Below, one piece after another: positions 1 to 12,062 of a DNA stretch of 64,000 nucleotides; position 1 is the stretch's first letter, and each line of letters begins with the position of its first letter. The stretch is taken from assembly GCA_027943335.1 (NCBI GenBank), contig BSBK01000524.1, positions 1,072,001 to 1,136,000 of the forward strand, in the 5' to 3' direction. The translations under genes were made by a program, and so were the position numbers. The notes under the pieces were generated by a model, which worked only from the letters and a program-made list of their open reading frames with translations, was not told the DNA's origin and made no database searches. Source of the DNA: Chamaecyparis obtusa. Its lineage: Eukaryota; Streptophyta; Pinopsida; Cupressales; Cupressaceae.

Positions 1-1084
1 ACAATGCTAAAAATCAAGTTCAACAAAGTTGGTGAGAGCAGTAATGGACTGTGTAATCCGAGGTCAAATTTGGGTAAGGATGCAGATATTTTGTAAAATT
101 GTTCTAGAATGTAAATAATATCAAATTTATCTAGGATATTTTTGAGAGTCTTAGGGTTGACTGTGTTGCCCTAAAAATGCCCTAAAATGGTCCTAAACTT
201 GTTGCAATCCTATATTAGGATAGAGGCTGCTAGTTTTCTGGTTCACAAGGTCATATCTTGAACCTTCAGTCAAGGAGTAGGACATATTCAGTCCACTTTG
301 TATCAAAACAAAGTAGAAATTTGCAGATCATTTGCATATTGTGTCAAGAGGCTCTGAATCTTCAAGCAAGGTGTATACAGAGGCTTAGGTCCTCATTCTT
401 AATTCAAGTTTTTAGTTCCATTTCTCTCCAATCTGTGTCAAGTTTTATGGGTTTTGAATGTTCTGATTCTTTGTATGGAGTTTATCTATGCATGTGTTAT
501 TTATCTTCAGTTCTAGTTGAAATCAGATTAAAATATGCTTTAGATGATGCACAAGTTCATAGGGTTTGCACAAGGATTCTTGTAAGCAGTATGGCTCTTG
601 GTATTTGTATTTATGACTTGGATCTATGGTGAAGTAATAGTAATCAATCTCTGTATTTTGCAGTGTACTAGATAATTTGCCCAATGGATAAGGCACTTAT
701 ATGGAACAAGTAAACTTTATCTTGATACATGTTTGGTTGGGATGTGTTCTATTTTGCAAAATTTAAATCAAATCCTTTCTATCCTTTTTACCCTTTTAGT
801 TTTATGTTGTGTAGTTTCAATTTCACCCTAGTGATGGAGAGTCAATGAATAATAGGTTGTTATTTAGTACTTTCTCACTGTCATCTGTTGTAAGATCCAG
901 TATTGAGTAAGGAATAGAGTTGAATCTATTGGATCAGGTGTACCCACCTTGGTTTTGCAGAGCCAGAAGTGAAGAGGGTAGTCTTGTCCCTATAGTTGGT
1001 CCAATTGCTTATAGATTTCCCATATTTGGAATTAACCACTCCTTAACATTAGTCATAAGCATATTGGTATCTCTTGGAGTGTCA
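1..1084 (+). repeat. E1 5' LTR (partial, 3' portion only)
   Basis: This aligns with 8625-9724 over its whole length, with scattered substitutions and one 17-base indel: bases present near 8845 are missing near 226. The right boundary is set where similarity to the 3' copy stops, around 1082-1084. It could lie up to about 20 bases further right if the 3' copy lost its tip, because the primer site starts only at 1108. The true left end lies outside the window. Confidence 0.85.
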
Positions 1085-1107
1085 AAAATTTTGATGAACC
1101 AACAAAA

Positions 1108-1125
1108 TGGTGACTCTACTGGGGA
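1108..1125 (+). other. E1 primer binding site, tRNA-Arg-like
   Basis: TGGTGACTCTACTGGGGA is complementary to a tRNA 3' end finishing in CCA. It closely resembles the tRNA-Arg primer site used by Ogre/Tat elements (TGGCGACTCTGCTGGGGA), with two differences. It lies 23 bases after the point where LTR similarity ends, more than the usual few bases, which leaves the LTR boundary uncertain. Confidence 0.7.
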
Positions 1126-1869
1126 GTAGAGATTGTAATCAAGAGTAAATAGTGCAGGTTCCAAGTTGAGTTGGACTCCTGACCTACCTATTTCAATCAG
1201 TTGATATCTCTAGTGTTATACATCAGTTATAAATAACGTGGGTACGAGTAGAGCTAGACTCCTGGATGGCTTATTTGTTATCCAGTGGTTTCCATTGAAG
1301 TATGTAAGAGCCAGTTTAAAAAGTTTTAACATCATCTCACCAAGTTGTGAGTGGTGACTCTAAGATCCTCAGTTTGATCAGTGCAAGTTCAAAATAAATA
1401 TATGATATATTCAGCTCTAATAAATAGATTTGAAATTCTGGTGAAGTTCTGTGTTGGCTGGAAAAGAGTATACAGAAGAAAAAAATAAAGTACTTTTCCT
1501 CTTTAAGGGGGTGGCAGCTCTATAAGAAAAGAACCCGATGGAGCTATGTAGTGAGCTCTAAAATTTGTCATTCTTTCCAGCCAAAGAAAAAATTTGCAGC
1601 ATCAGAAAGCTTACCAGGTATTTCTCATTGAATGTTTTGTATTTATATAATCATATTGGGTGAAAAAGTCACCACATAAAAGGATTTTAGAATTAAGGGT
1701 ATGCATATTTCTCTAGATTTGTAAATAAAAATTTGGGTTGTATCATTGGAGGAATGTGTGTGATTTATAATCCTTACAGTTGCATAAGTTATTTGTACTA
1801 AAAATCTGAAAATCTTATTAAGAGAAGGTGCAGTCCATAATGGATTCAAGTAGAAGTATTTCTGGATAG
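1126..1869 (+). other. E1 leader, no gene seen
   Basis: This untranslated leader lies between the primer site and gag. I see no conserved coding frame; short ORFs on either strand are not supported. It is moderately AT-rich with no clear repeat. Confidence 0.5.
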
Positions 1870-3882
1870 AGGTATGCACCATTATGTTTTGATGGCATAC
1901 ATGGTTTCCCAAATGATATTCCTACCAAGATTAGGAAGCATTTGAAAGATTTTAAGGGGAAACAATCAGATTCAACATGTGATCATCTGCAGGAGTTTGC
2001 TGATTTGATGGGAAACTTTGAGATTTTTCATAAAGATGTCATCATGAAGTTGTTGGTTCAGACATTGAAGGAGGATGCTAGGGTTTGGTTTTATTCACTT
2101 CCAGAAAATTCTATCTCTTCATGGCAGAACTTCAATTCAGCTTTCATGGAGCAGTTCACTGAGAGAATTGATGTGAGCATTTTACTAAACAAATTGATGG
2201 ATATTCAAATTGAAAAGGATGAGTTGGTTCCACCATTCAATATCAAATTTGTCAAGGCATTGCATGATATCCCGAAATAATATAGACACAATGATCAAAT
2301 ATGTTTGATAATTTATTTGGGTGCCTTCAATAAAAAGATGAGCTTCCTGTTAAGAAATAAAGAGCCAAATAGTTTACATCAAGCTTTTATGACAGCGATG
2401 GACATTGAAAATAATTTAAGATATAAAATTTCCAAAGGGTTTTTATTCGCTGGAGTCTGTTGTTATGATGTTCCAATCGAAGAAGATAGGTGTAAATCAG
2501 CAAGTGAAACTCAATGTCAAAAGGTTTCCATTCCTGTCGATCCTACTAATCATGTTCCAGGTTATGCTTCCGAACAGAATGTGAATGAAGAGAATTTGCA
2601 ACAAACAATGATTGTTCATGATGTAGAAGTTAACATGATTAGTGAAGAATCATTACTTTTTCTTAATGCTGAGATAGACATATACAAAGGGTATACAACA
2701 AGTAGATTTGAAACTAGTTCCTCTAGCTCAGAGGTTGCAAGGACTTATTGTTTGCAATTAAATATTGAAAATGAAGAGGGGGAAGATCTTTCATCAGATG
2801 ATGATAAAGCCCCAAGTGATGAAGGTCTATCAGTTTTTAGTGATGCTGAAAGTGAAGAAGATTCAAGGAGTCAAAATGATCCTCATCTTCTTGAAGGAAA
2901 AGCAATGATTTATGGACAGCCTTGTCAAGAGAACGAACAGTTGCCATGTGTTGGAAATGATTATAAAAAGATTGATATGACTGGAGCACTAATGAATTCT
3001 TTTGTTCCAGATAAAAGTGGTGATGAAACTGATTTTTCAATTTGTATGTTTTCAGCCATTGATTTACCATGTGAAGTTGTTAATTATAAGATGAATGAAG
3101 GCTTTTGTGAGCTTGAATATGAAACTATGGTAGCTCAGTTTGCCTTTGAATTAGAAATGGAAGTTAGTTGGTTTGATGTAGGTACTGAGTTTGATATTGT
3201 TAATAATGTGGAATTGGTTTCTTATCAAGAAGAAGTTAACAATGCTGACAATCTGCCCTACAATAGTGAACTATGTCTAGGAGACATATGCCAGAGGGAG
3301 GACATGTGCAAGGGGCTTCCTTCCTATTTGTTTACGTCACAATTTGAGACATTCAATGAAAAACTAAATGACTTTTCAAATTCCATATCATATTGTTTGA
3401 TTCAACCAGTGGTATGTTCTTTCGGCCAATATTTTGATGTAAAAAGTGTTGATCTCCTATTCTCAAAGGATGTTGAAGCAAGTCAGGAAGCATGTATCAA
3501 TCACCAATCAGAAAATGCATCTTTCACCTTTTCATTTCAGCATGATGATGATGTCTCTCGGAATGATTTCAATTTAAATGAAGTTGTTGATTGCTTTCCG
3601 TATACAACGCTGAAAAGTCAGGATAGCGTGTCCAATGGTTCCAATTTCCACATGGGTTGTGATTTTATGCCAAATACAAAAGTGTTTTCTTCTAATGATC
3701 CAAAATTAGATTATGAGAATATGATAGTAAGGTTCCCTTGTGAGCAGCCTTGTGCAAATAAAGATGATGATGTTGTTTCCCTTTGTACCGATGGTGCTGA
3801 TTATGATGCTGATAGTGAATTCAGTGGATATCAATATTTTGAAGAGGAGTCTACAGTTGATAGTGTTTTCGATAGTTTGTAG
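1870..3882 (+). pseudogene. gag: E1 gag capsid domain fused to long acidic extension; one in-frame stop
   Basis: One frame is open from 1870 to the TAG at 3880-3882 apart from a single TAA at 2278-2280, where a CAA-to-TAA change is the simplest explanation. Residues from about 1894 onward (HGFPNDIP, then EDARVWFYSLP and SSWQNFNSAFMEQF) are a plant Ty3/gypsy retrotrans_gag capsid domain. It continues past the stop (IYLGAFNKKM, HQAFMTAMDIENNL). After about 2430 the sequence is a long serine-, asparagine- and acid-rich chain, including runs of D and E near 2785-2870, with no CCHC knuckle. No in-frame ATG lies near the 5' end; the first is near 2005, so the start is lost or upstream. In other gypsy elements protease and RT follow gag, but here nothing enzymatic does. 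The capsid assignment is firm; the role of the acidic tail is unknown. Confidence 0.85.
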
Positions 3883-3938
3883 ATCTTTCTTTCTATCAGC
3901 ATAAGAGAACAACTCTATTACCCCAGTATAAGAAAGGT

Positions 3939-4736
3939 TTGTGCAAACAAAAAAGGGAAAATTACGATGCAAATGAAAGTTGTTGCAGTGATGGCTTTGC
4001 ACAAGATAATATGAGGCAAGAAATTGCAGCCCCTGTTTTAAACAAGAACGAAGTTTGCAGCATCAAGCAAGAAGCCAAGGGAGATGAACATGAAGTTTGG
4101 TATCCACTAAGTAGTGAACAAATCTCAGACCTCTTAGAAGCTGATTTTCAAAGGTTGAACATTTTTCAAGATTATAATGCATATGAGTGCAAGGAATATA
4201 AGAGTGTCATATATGATAAGTATGATGATTCATATGATGGTATGAATTCAAATTTTGATCAGCTCAGTGTCAAAGATTCTTGTGAAAATCAGAGTATTAA
4301 GGAAAATGATGAATTTGAATGTGAATGATTCATGTGTTCAGGACATTGATAGAGGTTGTGAGGAGAGTGTTGTTTTTTTGTCATCTTATGAGGAAGTAAT
4401 TTCCATTAGTTTGCAAACCGATCTTGTAACTGACAACATTTCTTCTTCACAAGCTAATCAACCAAGTTATTCAATGGCTGAAGTATCTCACAAAGATAAA
4501 TCTGAAGATCTATTTCATTTTCAGCCAAGTGAGTTTTTAGCAATGCATAATGGTCATTATAGTTTTTTTTTGATGCATTGTTGGATAGATTTTATATTTT
4601 CAATCCTCAACAAGAAGAGGTAAAAGATGTTTCATATTTTTTGGAATATGAGAAGGTTGGTTGTGACCCGAAGAGTGTGGGTTGTGAAAAGTACATAACT
4701 ACTTTCCAGCTCAAATTTATTCATATATGTTGGTAG
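3939..4736 (+). pseudogene. E1 acidic ORF remnants in shifted frames
   Basis: After the stop at 3880-3882 similar acidic coding sequence continues in frame 3 (3939-4328, ending in ...NDEFECE). It then moves to frame 1 (overlapping from about 4300; SCVQDIDRGCEES, SSSQANQPSYSMAE) and again after a run of T at about 4563-4571, in a frame that stays open to the TAG at 4734-4736 (ALLDRFYIFNPQQEE, ITTFQLKFIHICW). The composition matches the tail of the upstream ORF. I infer one long acidic protein broken by indels rather than separate genes. No known domain is visible. Confidence 0.55.
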
Positions 4737-7700
4737 CATGTTTGTCAAAAAAATTTTAAGCGATTGGTCTCATATGGGGATCAAAATCATATGTTCGACA
4801 GAGGAAAACAATGGTTCCAATTTTGAGGCTTTAATCCTTTGCAAGTGATGTATACATTGTACAGTTGCTCTCTTTCAGTTGTGTGGTGTGTTTCTTTCAG
4901 CAAGGTTCCCAATTTCTGAAAGAGACAAAGTGGTCAGTTTTCATTTTTGAGTGGTCTGCTCTACCAAAGATTCATAAATTATCTGCATGCCCACAAGGGG
5001 CATGCATCCCCAACTAGAGCCACTATTGGTGATTTCAAAAATCCATAAAGTCTTGACCCCCTAATCAAATAATTTTCCTAAAGTAAGGTTCAGTGCTTCA
5101 AAGGAACATTTTAAAAAGACCTAGTTTCAAGTGCACATAAAGAAAGGCCTGTTGAATTTCATAGCATAATGTTGGGGATAGGTATTCCTCAATTTTTCAT
5201 TCAGCATATACAATTGGTTACAACTTTCAAAATTTAGTTCCGATAGGTTTTGAGTGTACCCATTTGAAGGCCTGTGCACAGATTAACACTTTGTATCTTG
5301 TCCGATTTTCACTGAATGGCCGACTTCAGAGGCTTGCATCTAACACCTGGTTAGTGGTCATGACAAAAGGAATGTGGTGTCATATTGTAATCATGATAGA
5401 GTGCTACCATAGAAATTTTTCGGCCATGATGAATCCATTTTCCTAGTTTGCCAATCTATTTTCGTTTGCAATTTCTAACATTTATAATGAGGATCAGTTG
5501 CGCAGTTTAGTCGGAGGCCTTGTTCAGATAAGTGTATTAAATGCCTTGTGATTCATCAAGATGTTCGGGTTGTTGCATCATGTTTTAGGCATAAGAAATA
5601 ATGTTCATACCGATTTCCAGCTCCCACATGCCCGTTTAACATGTTTGCCAGGGCCATTCAGTTTGCAGATTGCTGAATTTCTTCAGCAGTGCACAATTCA
5701 GTTTTCTAAGTGGCTACTTTGAGATCTTGCCATTTTGTGCCTGGATCAAGGTCAAACATAATTGAATGGTGTTTCATGATGTAGACATGAAAGTGATTCA
5801 CCTTGATAAGTTTCAGATTGTGACAAATCCGATTGGTCACTTTCCCTGATCAATTCCAAACGAAATTTCTACAAATCTGATTGTTTTCAGTTCAAGATGT
5901 TTTAAGTGGCGGACTTTGAAGATAAATAATTGATAATCAGTTGATCATTTGATGAATCTGATCATAGCCTTCTTTTTTATATGTGAAAGAGAATCTTCAT
6001 CTAGGGTTTCAGACCGTGAGGGTTCTGTTTGACGTAATTGTCAAGTCCAACAAAAGGGTGTTTTACAATGATGAAGGTGCGGATAAAGTAATTCTGTAAA
6101 GTAACCGTTTTCAGAAAGTTGTAGCTTTTGAACAGATGATCATCTTTAGTTCAGGATTGTTTTGTTATGATCTTTGTTGATAAGGCTTCTTCCAGCTCCA
6201 GTGGCTCATCTCCAGTTCGCCGTTTGATATTTTTAGATCATCTCTTTCTGAGGTGGTCAACAGTGTTTTTAGTTTGTGATTTATCGGTAGTTCTGAACAG
6301 GTGTTTGCAACTTTTAAAATCTCATGCCTCGTTCATTTTTTGGTGAATCCCTCCAGTAGGGTGGTTATCTATAGTACAAGGTTCATGTCTACCAGCTTTC
6401 AACGTTCAGTGTTATGTTTTGATCGATGTTTTAATGGCGCGACTGAGGGTGTTTTGTTAAAGTTTAGCGACTAGCAAAATATTAAAAATTAAAGTTTTTA
6501 ATGATGCCCAATTGTCCGGATCGTTTCCAATTGTTGAAATTGGTCACCTGGATCATCTTCATAGGGCTGATTGTTTGAAATCAAAAAAAAATTAAGCCGG
6601 GCCCACTTGGCGCCCAGCCTACCTCAGTATTTTAATAAGATTCTTGTGGGTGTTTTTTCCTCTCTACCATACATTTACTTTTACCAAACATTGTTTACAT
6701 TAGAGGAATTTATTGGATGTCACACATTGTCTTGATAAGATTGATTACATTGAAGTGAAGGAAATGTGAAATCACTATGATTTATAAACAACGCAATTTG
6801 ATGGTGTTGGCATTGTGCTTGATGTGTTGGGTCGAAGTGGAACAATATTTAGAAGCTTTGACTTGGTCTGCAAGATATAAATTTTTTAAGGGTGTTCAAT
6901 GTCGCTATGTGAGCGTTTCTCATTGGAGGAGAGCATTCTATAAAAGGGAGGGATTGCAGCTTCTGAGTAGGCTTAGCCATATTATTTTAAAAAAAAGAAA
7001 GAATTCCACAATGATTGGGTCACGCCTTTCAAATCCAAATATAATTAAAGGTGCACACTGTCATGTTGAAGTTACAAATAGTGTTTGATCGTAGGAATTG
7101 GGTAGGGGAGTGTACATGTTCTGTTTAGCTCAAGCACACCAAAATTGCAAAGGGAGGACACACACAGTAGTGGAAGGGGGCTGCTCACATTTTAAAAGCT
7201 TTTGTGCGCAAATTCTTCTCTACTTGTTTAACAACATTCATAGGGACTAAAAGGTTCCATTGAAGATAGCTTGTTGTTGTGTGCGTAAGCACTCCTTGTC
7301 CACACGCACCATGATTAGGGATAATACAAATGCTTCTCAAATACACCTACGCATGTGTGTTATCTCTTTGCAGACCAGTTTCTAGAAGGAAATGCACCCA
7401 TGAATCAAGGCAACCAGCGTAGGAAAATACAGTGCCCTGCGAAATGTTTTTTGAGATTCCATTATGTGATGTGGCCGATAGCATTTGTGCACACCAAATT
7501 CATTGCAAAGAACATAGTGGAGGCTAGACATTTTAATAGTTCACACCAAGTATTGGGTGATGTGCGTACCAGTTTGGTGGAGGATTCCCTGTGCATTTGG
7601 ATAGTCTTGTGAGAAGCCCCAGCTCTATATGCCCCCCTCCCCCCCCCCCCCTATTTTATATGTTGTATGCAGCCTTTTCAAGGAGATGAGATTTGGCTGG

Positions 7701-8624
7701 AAGCAACATACGCACCAAGTCCAGAAGTAGGAGTACACACCAGGGAAAGAGGAGGACGTGGAGGATCACGTGAAGTTCCTTTCCGCCCTTGTGTTCTCCA
7801 CATCATGTATGTGCAGGTCCAAAGACACACGAGGGAGGTCATAGCTCGCATACGGGGTGTGGGGGGTGATTCCATGCCTTTCCTTTGCGCACACCAGTCG
7901 GAGATAGTGCACTGTGTGTTGTGGGGATATATCCCACATTGCCAGTATGAAAGGGAAATTTGATGTTCAAATACCAAAGCCCACAATGTCATAGTGTCCA
8001 AAGCGGACGCCCACTTAGAGGCCACCCTACACGCAGGCTCAAAAATCGATGTGGTGTTGACATGAGGATGGTGAGGCCCACACACATGGGTAAGTATATT
8101 TTTGTGAAATATGCAGGTGCAACTCAGATGCATTGGGATGTGTGCCAACATCCAAGGAACGTCACAAAAGTGCAATGACAAAGATTCTCAGTGGTTATGC
8201 TTGTGGATCAATGACAAAGTTACATGTGGCACTCTAATGACATGGAAATAAGATGTGGTTTAGTGCCAAGTGGATATTTTAACCGAATGAGAATGTGACA
8301 GTTGGCAGATGGACGCCCAATCGGTAGTACAGACAAATCAGAGAGCGACACGTGTCATAGGTGATGATGCAAATGTCCAACTGGGCAATGAGGTCATTCA
8401 AAGAGCCAATCAGATGGTGCCATGTGGCACATGACACCCACCTCAAATTTCAAAATTGCAGGAAAAGAATTAAAATAAATGGTAAAGTTTCAACTATGTC
8501 ATAAAATCAAAAATTTTTAAAATGCAGGCTACTCACGGAAAATAATGTTTGAGGGCTTTTTGTTTACCCAAATATGCAAGTATTATATGTTTTTGGAATC
8601 GGTGTGAAATGACCTTTCTAATGC
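4737..8624 (+). other. E1 3' internal region and probable left part of 3' LTR, no gene seen
   Basis: About 3.9 kb has no coding frame I can support on either strand; ORFs of up to 167 codons near 7.7-8.2 kb look fortuitous. A C-rich tract (one T in about 20 C) runs from 7632 to 7651. Purine-rich stretches near 7098-7110 (before TGTACATG) and 7171-7180 are possible polypurine tracts. If one is right, the 3' LTR starts there and is over 2 kb long; this cannot be tested because the 5' LTR is cut at the window edge. Confidence 0.45.
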
Positions 8625-9724
8625 CAATGCTAAAAATCAGGTGTGACAAAGTTGGTGAGAGCAGTAATGGACTGTGTAATTCGAGGTCAAATTTGGGTAA
8701 GGATGCAGATATTTTGTAAAACTATTCTAGAATGTAAATGATATCAGATTTATCTAGGATATTTTTGAGAGTCTTAGGGTTGACTGTGTTGCCCTAAAAA
8801 TTCCCTAAAATGGTCCTAAGCTTATTGCAATCCTATATTAGGATTTCCAAGACCATTTTCAGAGGCTACTAGTTTTCTAGTTCACAAGGTCATATCTTGA
8901 ACCTTTAGTCAAGGAGTAGGACATATTCACTCCACTTTGTATCAAAACACAGTAGAAAGTTGCAAATAATTTTCATATTGTGTCAAGAGGCTCTGAATCT
9001 TCAAGCAAGGTGTATACAAAGGCTCAAGTCCTCATTCTAAATTCAAGTTTTTAGTTCTATTTCTCCCCAATTTGTGTCAAGTTTTATGGGTTTTGAATGT
9101 TCTGATTCTTTGTATGGAGTTTATCTATGCATGTGTTATTTATCTTCAGTTCTAGTTGAAATCAAATTAAAATATGCTTTAGATGATGCACAAGTTCATA
9201 GGGTTTGCACAGGGATTTATGTAAGTAGCATGGTTCTGGGTATTTGTATTTATGACTTGGATCTATGGTGAAGTAATAGTAATCAGTCTCTGTATTCTAC
9301 AGTGTACTAGATAATTTTCCCAATGGATAAGGCACTGATGTGGAACAAGTAATCTTTATCTTGATACATGTTTGGTTGGGATGTGTTCTATTCTAAAAAA
9401 AATTAAATCAAATCCTTTCTATCCTTTTTACCCTTTTATATTTATGTTGTGTAGTTTCAGTTTCACCCCAGTGATGGAGAGTCAATGAATAATAGGTTTT
9501 TATTTAGTACTTTCTTACTGTCATCTATTGTAAGATCCAGTATTGAGTAAGAAATAGAGTTGAATCTATTGGATCAGGTGTACCCGCCTTGGTTTTACAG
9601 AGCCAGAAGTGAAGAGGGCAGTCTTGTCCCTATAGTTGGTCCAATTGCTTATAGATTTCCCATATTTGGAATTAACCACTCCTTAACATTAGTCAGAAGC
9701 ATATTGGTATCTCTTGGAGTGTAA
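8625..9724 (+). repeat. E1 3' LTR (portion alignable with window start)
   Basis: A direct repeat of 1-1084, with the right end at 9722-9724 where the sequence switches to the E2 RNase H region. The LTR probably begins further left. A 65-codon open frame (9074-9271) is preserved in both copies (counterpart about 434-632), but nothing suggests it is translated. Confidence 0.85.
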
Positions 9725-10300
9725 AATCTTTTTAATGCTAGGGGTGATAGTCATGATGGTTTCATTAAGAAAATTGGTGATAATAGGATGACCATCAGGA
9801 ATAGGAGCCTCTGGAAGTTGATCATTGATTTCTTTCCCTTTGATTTCCTTGTGTTTTGTGTACATAATATCAAATTTACTAAGTATCATGACCCATTTTG
9901 TTGTGTGGCATGTCAGAGTGGCTTTAGATAACAAACACTTAAGTGGGTCAATATTTTCTATCAACTATACCTTATGATTAAGCATGTAATGACATAGCTT
10001 CTACGTGCAGAAGACCACAACCAAGAAATCTCTCTCAATAGTCATATAGTTGAGCTCGTAACCCACCAAAGTTCTACTAAGATAGTATATGGCGCACTCT
10101 TTTCCATTGTCATCTAGTTATGCTAGGAGAGCACCCAGTGCTACTGTGGTTTCTGAAATGTAGAGTATCAGAGGTCATCCTAGAATAGGTGGGACCAACA
10201 CTCGTGGATTAGCTAGATATTTATTGAGTTGTTCAAAATCATTTTGACATAAGAAATCCCAAATAAATTTGATTATCCTTTCTCAGCAAGTTAGAGAAAG
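9725..10300 (-). pseudogene. pol: E2 RNase H domain, cut by E1
   Basis: Minus-strand translation gives the RT-connected RNase H of gypsy elements: IYYLSRTLVGYELNY and ERDFLVVVF, then ENIDPLKCLLSK and KFDIMYTKHKEIKGK. Element C carries the same block at 57.26-57.65 kb. There are several stops. Reading ends at the E1 junction close to where the second RNase H domain of Tat elements should begin (compare C near 57735), so that domain and integrase are separated from the rest of pol by E1. Confidence 0.85.
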
Positions 10301-11150
10301 GATGCACCTTGTCTACCAATTGTGACCCAAATCTTTGGATGGACTGATGTCTCCCTTGCAAGTTTTTTAATTGTTTTAGAGTTTTAGGAGGTGGAATCTC
10401 CAAAATGGCTTTTACCTTATTAGAATCCACTTCTATTCCTATGTTAGAGACAATATAGCCTAACAACTTTCCTGATTGCACACCAAAGACACATTTCTTG
10501 AGATTCAGTCAAACCCTTTACTTCTCCAATCTATCAAAATTTGTGGTAAGGATAGCAATGTGTGATTCTCATGTCTTGGATTTGACTAAAATATCATCCA
10601 CATAATCTTCCATAATCACATGAAGGAGGTCATGGAAGATAGTTGTCATGTCTCTTTGATAAGTGGCACCTACATTTTTTAGACCGAAGGGCATGACCTA
10701 CTAGCATAACGTACCCCAAGGTGTAGTGAATGCAGTTTTGTGTCAGTCCCTCATTGCTATGTGAATTGGATTGTATCCAAAAAATCCATCCATGAGGAAC
10801 AACATTTTGTTCCCAAGAGTCAAATCCACTACAATGTTGATATTAGGAAATGGAAAATCATCCTGAGGACAGGCAAGATTAAGGTCTTTGAAATTAGTAC
10901 AGATCTAGATGCCCCCAGAGGGTTTACCCACCAGTAAAATGTTGGAGACCCACTCAGGATAATCTATGGGTCTGATAAATTATGCTTCAAGAATCTATTA
11001 TAGTTCAACTTTGACTAAGAGTGCCACTTGTGGATGCGTATTGTGTAACTTTTTCTTTATAGGTTTGATTTTTGGATCTACGACAAGGTGGTGTACAACT
11101 AGGTCAATATCGAGCCCAGACATATCTTTATAAGTCCATGAAAATTTGAT
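10301..11150 (-). pseudogene. pol: E2 reverse transcriptase
   Basis: Clear Ty3/gypsy RT: PEWVSNILLVGKPSGG, FKDLNLACPQDDFPFPNI, FLMDGFFGYN (first catalytic Asp), MPFGLKNVGATYQRDMTTIF, then the YVDD box encoded at 10593-10604, and the thumb region KLLGYIVSNIGIEVD and KVKAILEIPPPKTLKQLKNL (10239-10481). Catalytic aspartates are kept, but several stops (for example after MRD and before the MPFGL block) make it non-functional. The motif order and the following RNase H fix the orientation as minus. Confidence 0.92.
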
Positions 11151-11153
11151 GTG

Positions 11154-12059
11154 TTATTTCTTCAGGAATGCAATCATGGCTTCTTTTTCTTTCTCATCAA
11201 GGGAAGCTGCAATGTAGGTGATCTTTGGATCTTCTTCAGTACCAAGATTGATTGTGAGTGTATCTTCTATGAGCATAAAATATTTCTCTAGTAGTAGTGA
11301 CATAAAAGGAAAATGAACTCCCCCCTCCTGTAGCACCTCATAAAGGTTTTCACTAGAGGACACGTCCTTTATTTTATCCAGGGGTGCCTCAGAAAGGTTT
11401 TCACCCGAGGATTTTTTATCATTATTTGGATTTTCTACTTCTTCACTTTTGTGACTAAGAGAATTGACTTGGATACCGAAGTAGGCTTTCTCATTGTAGT
11501 GGATCTGATGCTCATTTTCTTGGAGATTTCTTAGTCTAAAAAGTGCTTTAATTGCCTCATCCAAATCATATATGTCTAAGGCAGGTGGTGAATCTTTTTG
11601 GTCCCAATCGATTAGTTCAGGGTTGGTAAGGGGAAGTTTAGGTGAGGAAACGTCTGATTGGGTGATATGGAGGATACGAGTGTCAAGATTATCTTCAATG
11701 TACTAGAAATGGACTTCGAAGAACTCTTCCTTAGTGTTAGAATCAGATTCAACCAAACAATAGTCCTTGGAAAAAAAATTCTTAGTCTCTATGGAACCAA
11801 ATCCTTTTCCATGGGGGTATCCAGTTTCTTTGATGAGAGTTTTCCTTCCAATTTATTTTTCTCCAAGGCCAATACCATGATATCCCATGCTTTCAACAAT
11901 GGGAGTTGCCTTAATATATTTCCCCGTAGGGATAACACAAGTTTATCTTCCTCATCATCAAATAGCTAGGATAGAACATTATGATCCATGTGTTCATTTG
12001 AAAGGGATCCCCAATCTTCAAATGCAGTCTTCTTGTGTTTCATGGTTTTCTTATCTCCC
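11154..12059 (-). pseudogene. pol: E2 protease-RT linker
   Basis: The open stretch 11154-11564 encodes a glutamate- and lysine-rich linker ending in ITYIAASLDEKEKEAM and AFLKK, the conserved segment just before RT in Tat elements. Element C has the counterpart before 56310. Sequence up to 12059 is more linker with broken frames. The upstream half is separated from this part by the MITE at 12063-12842. Confidence 0.7.
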
Positions 12060-12062
12060 TTA

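Larger units (their letters stand above)
1..9724 (+). mobile_element. E1: gag-only gypsy-type LTR retrotransposon, left end outside window
   Basis: Two long direct repeats (1-1084 and about 8625-9724) flank an internal region with a tRNA-type primer site directly after the left repeat and a Ty3/gypsy gag domain. No protease, RT, RNase H or integrase could be read in any frame between the repeats, so the element is non-autonomous, like the TR-GAG class described in plants. The left LTR is cut by the window edge, so full length and the left target duplication are unknown. The right LTR ends inside the minus-strand RNase H region of E2, so E1 inserted into E2. The two LTRs are very similar by eye, which makes E1 one of the younger insertions here. 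Confidence 0.85.

Noticed and set aside
6777..7088. ORF of 103 codons in E1
   Set aside because: No homology recognised and no coding signal around it; probably chance.
7667..8181. Overlapping ORFs on both strands (98 and 167 codons)
   Set aside because: No recognisable motif, and the two strands are open together, which suggests base composition. It lies in non-coding E1 or LTR sequence.
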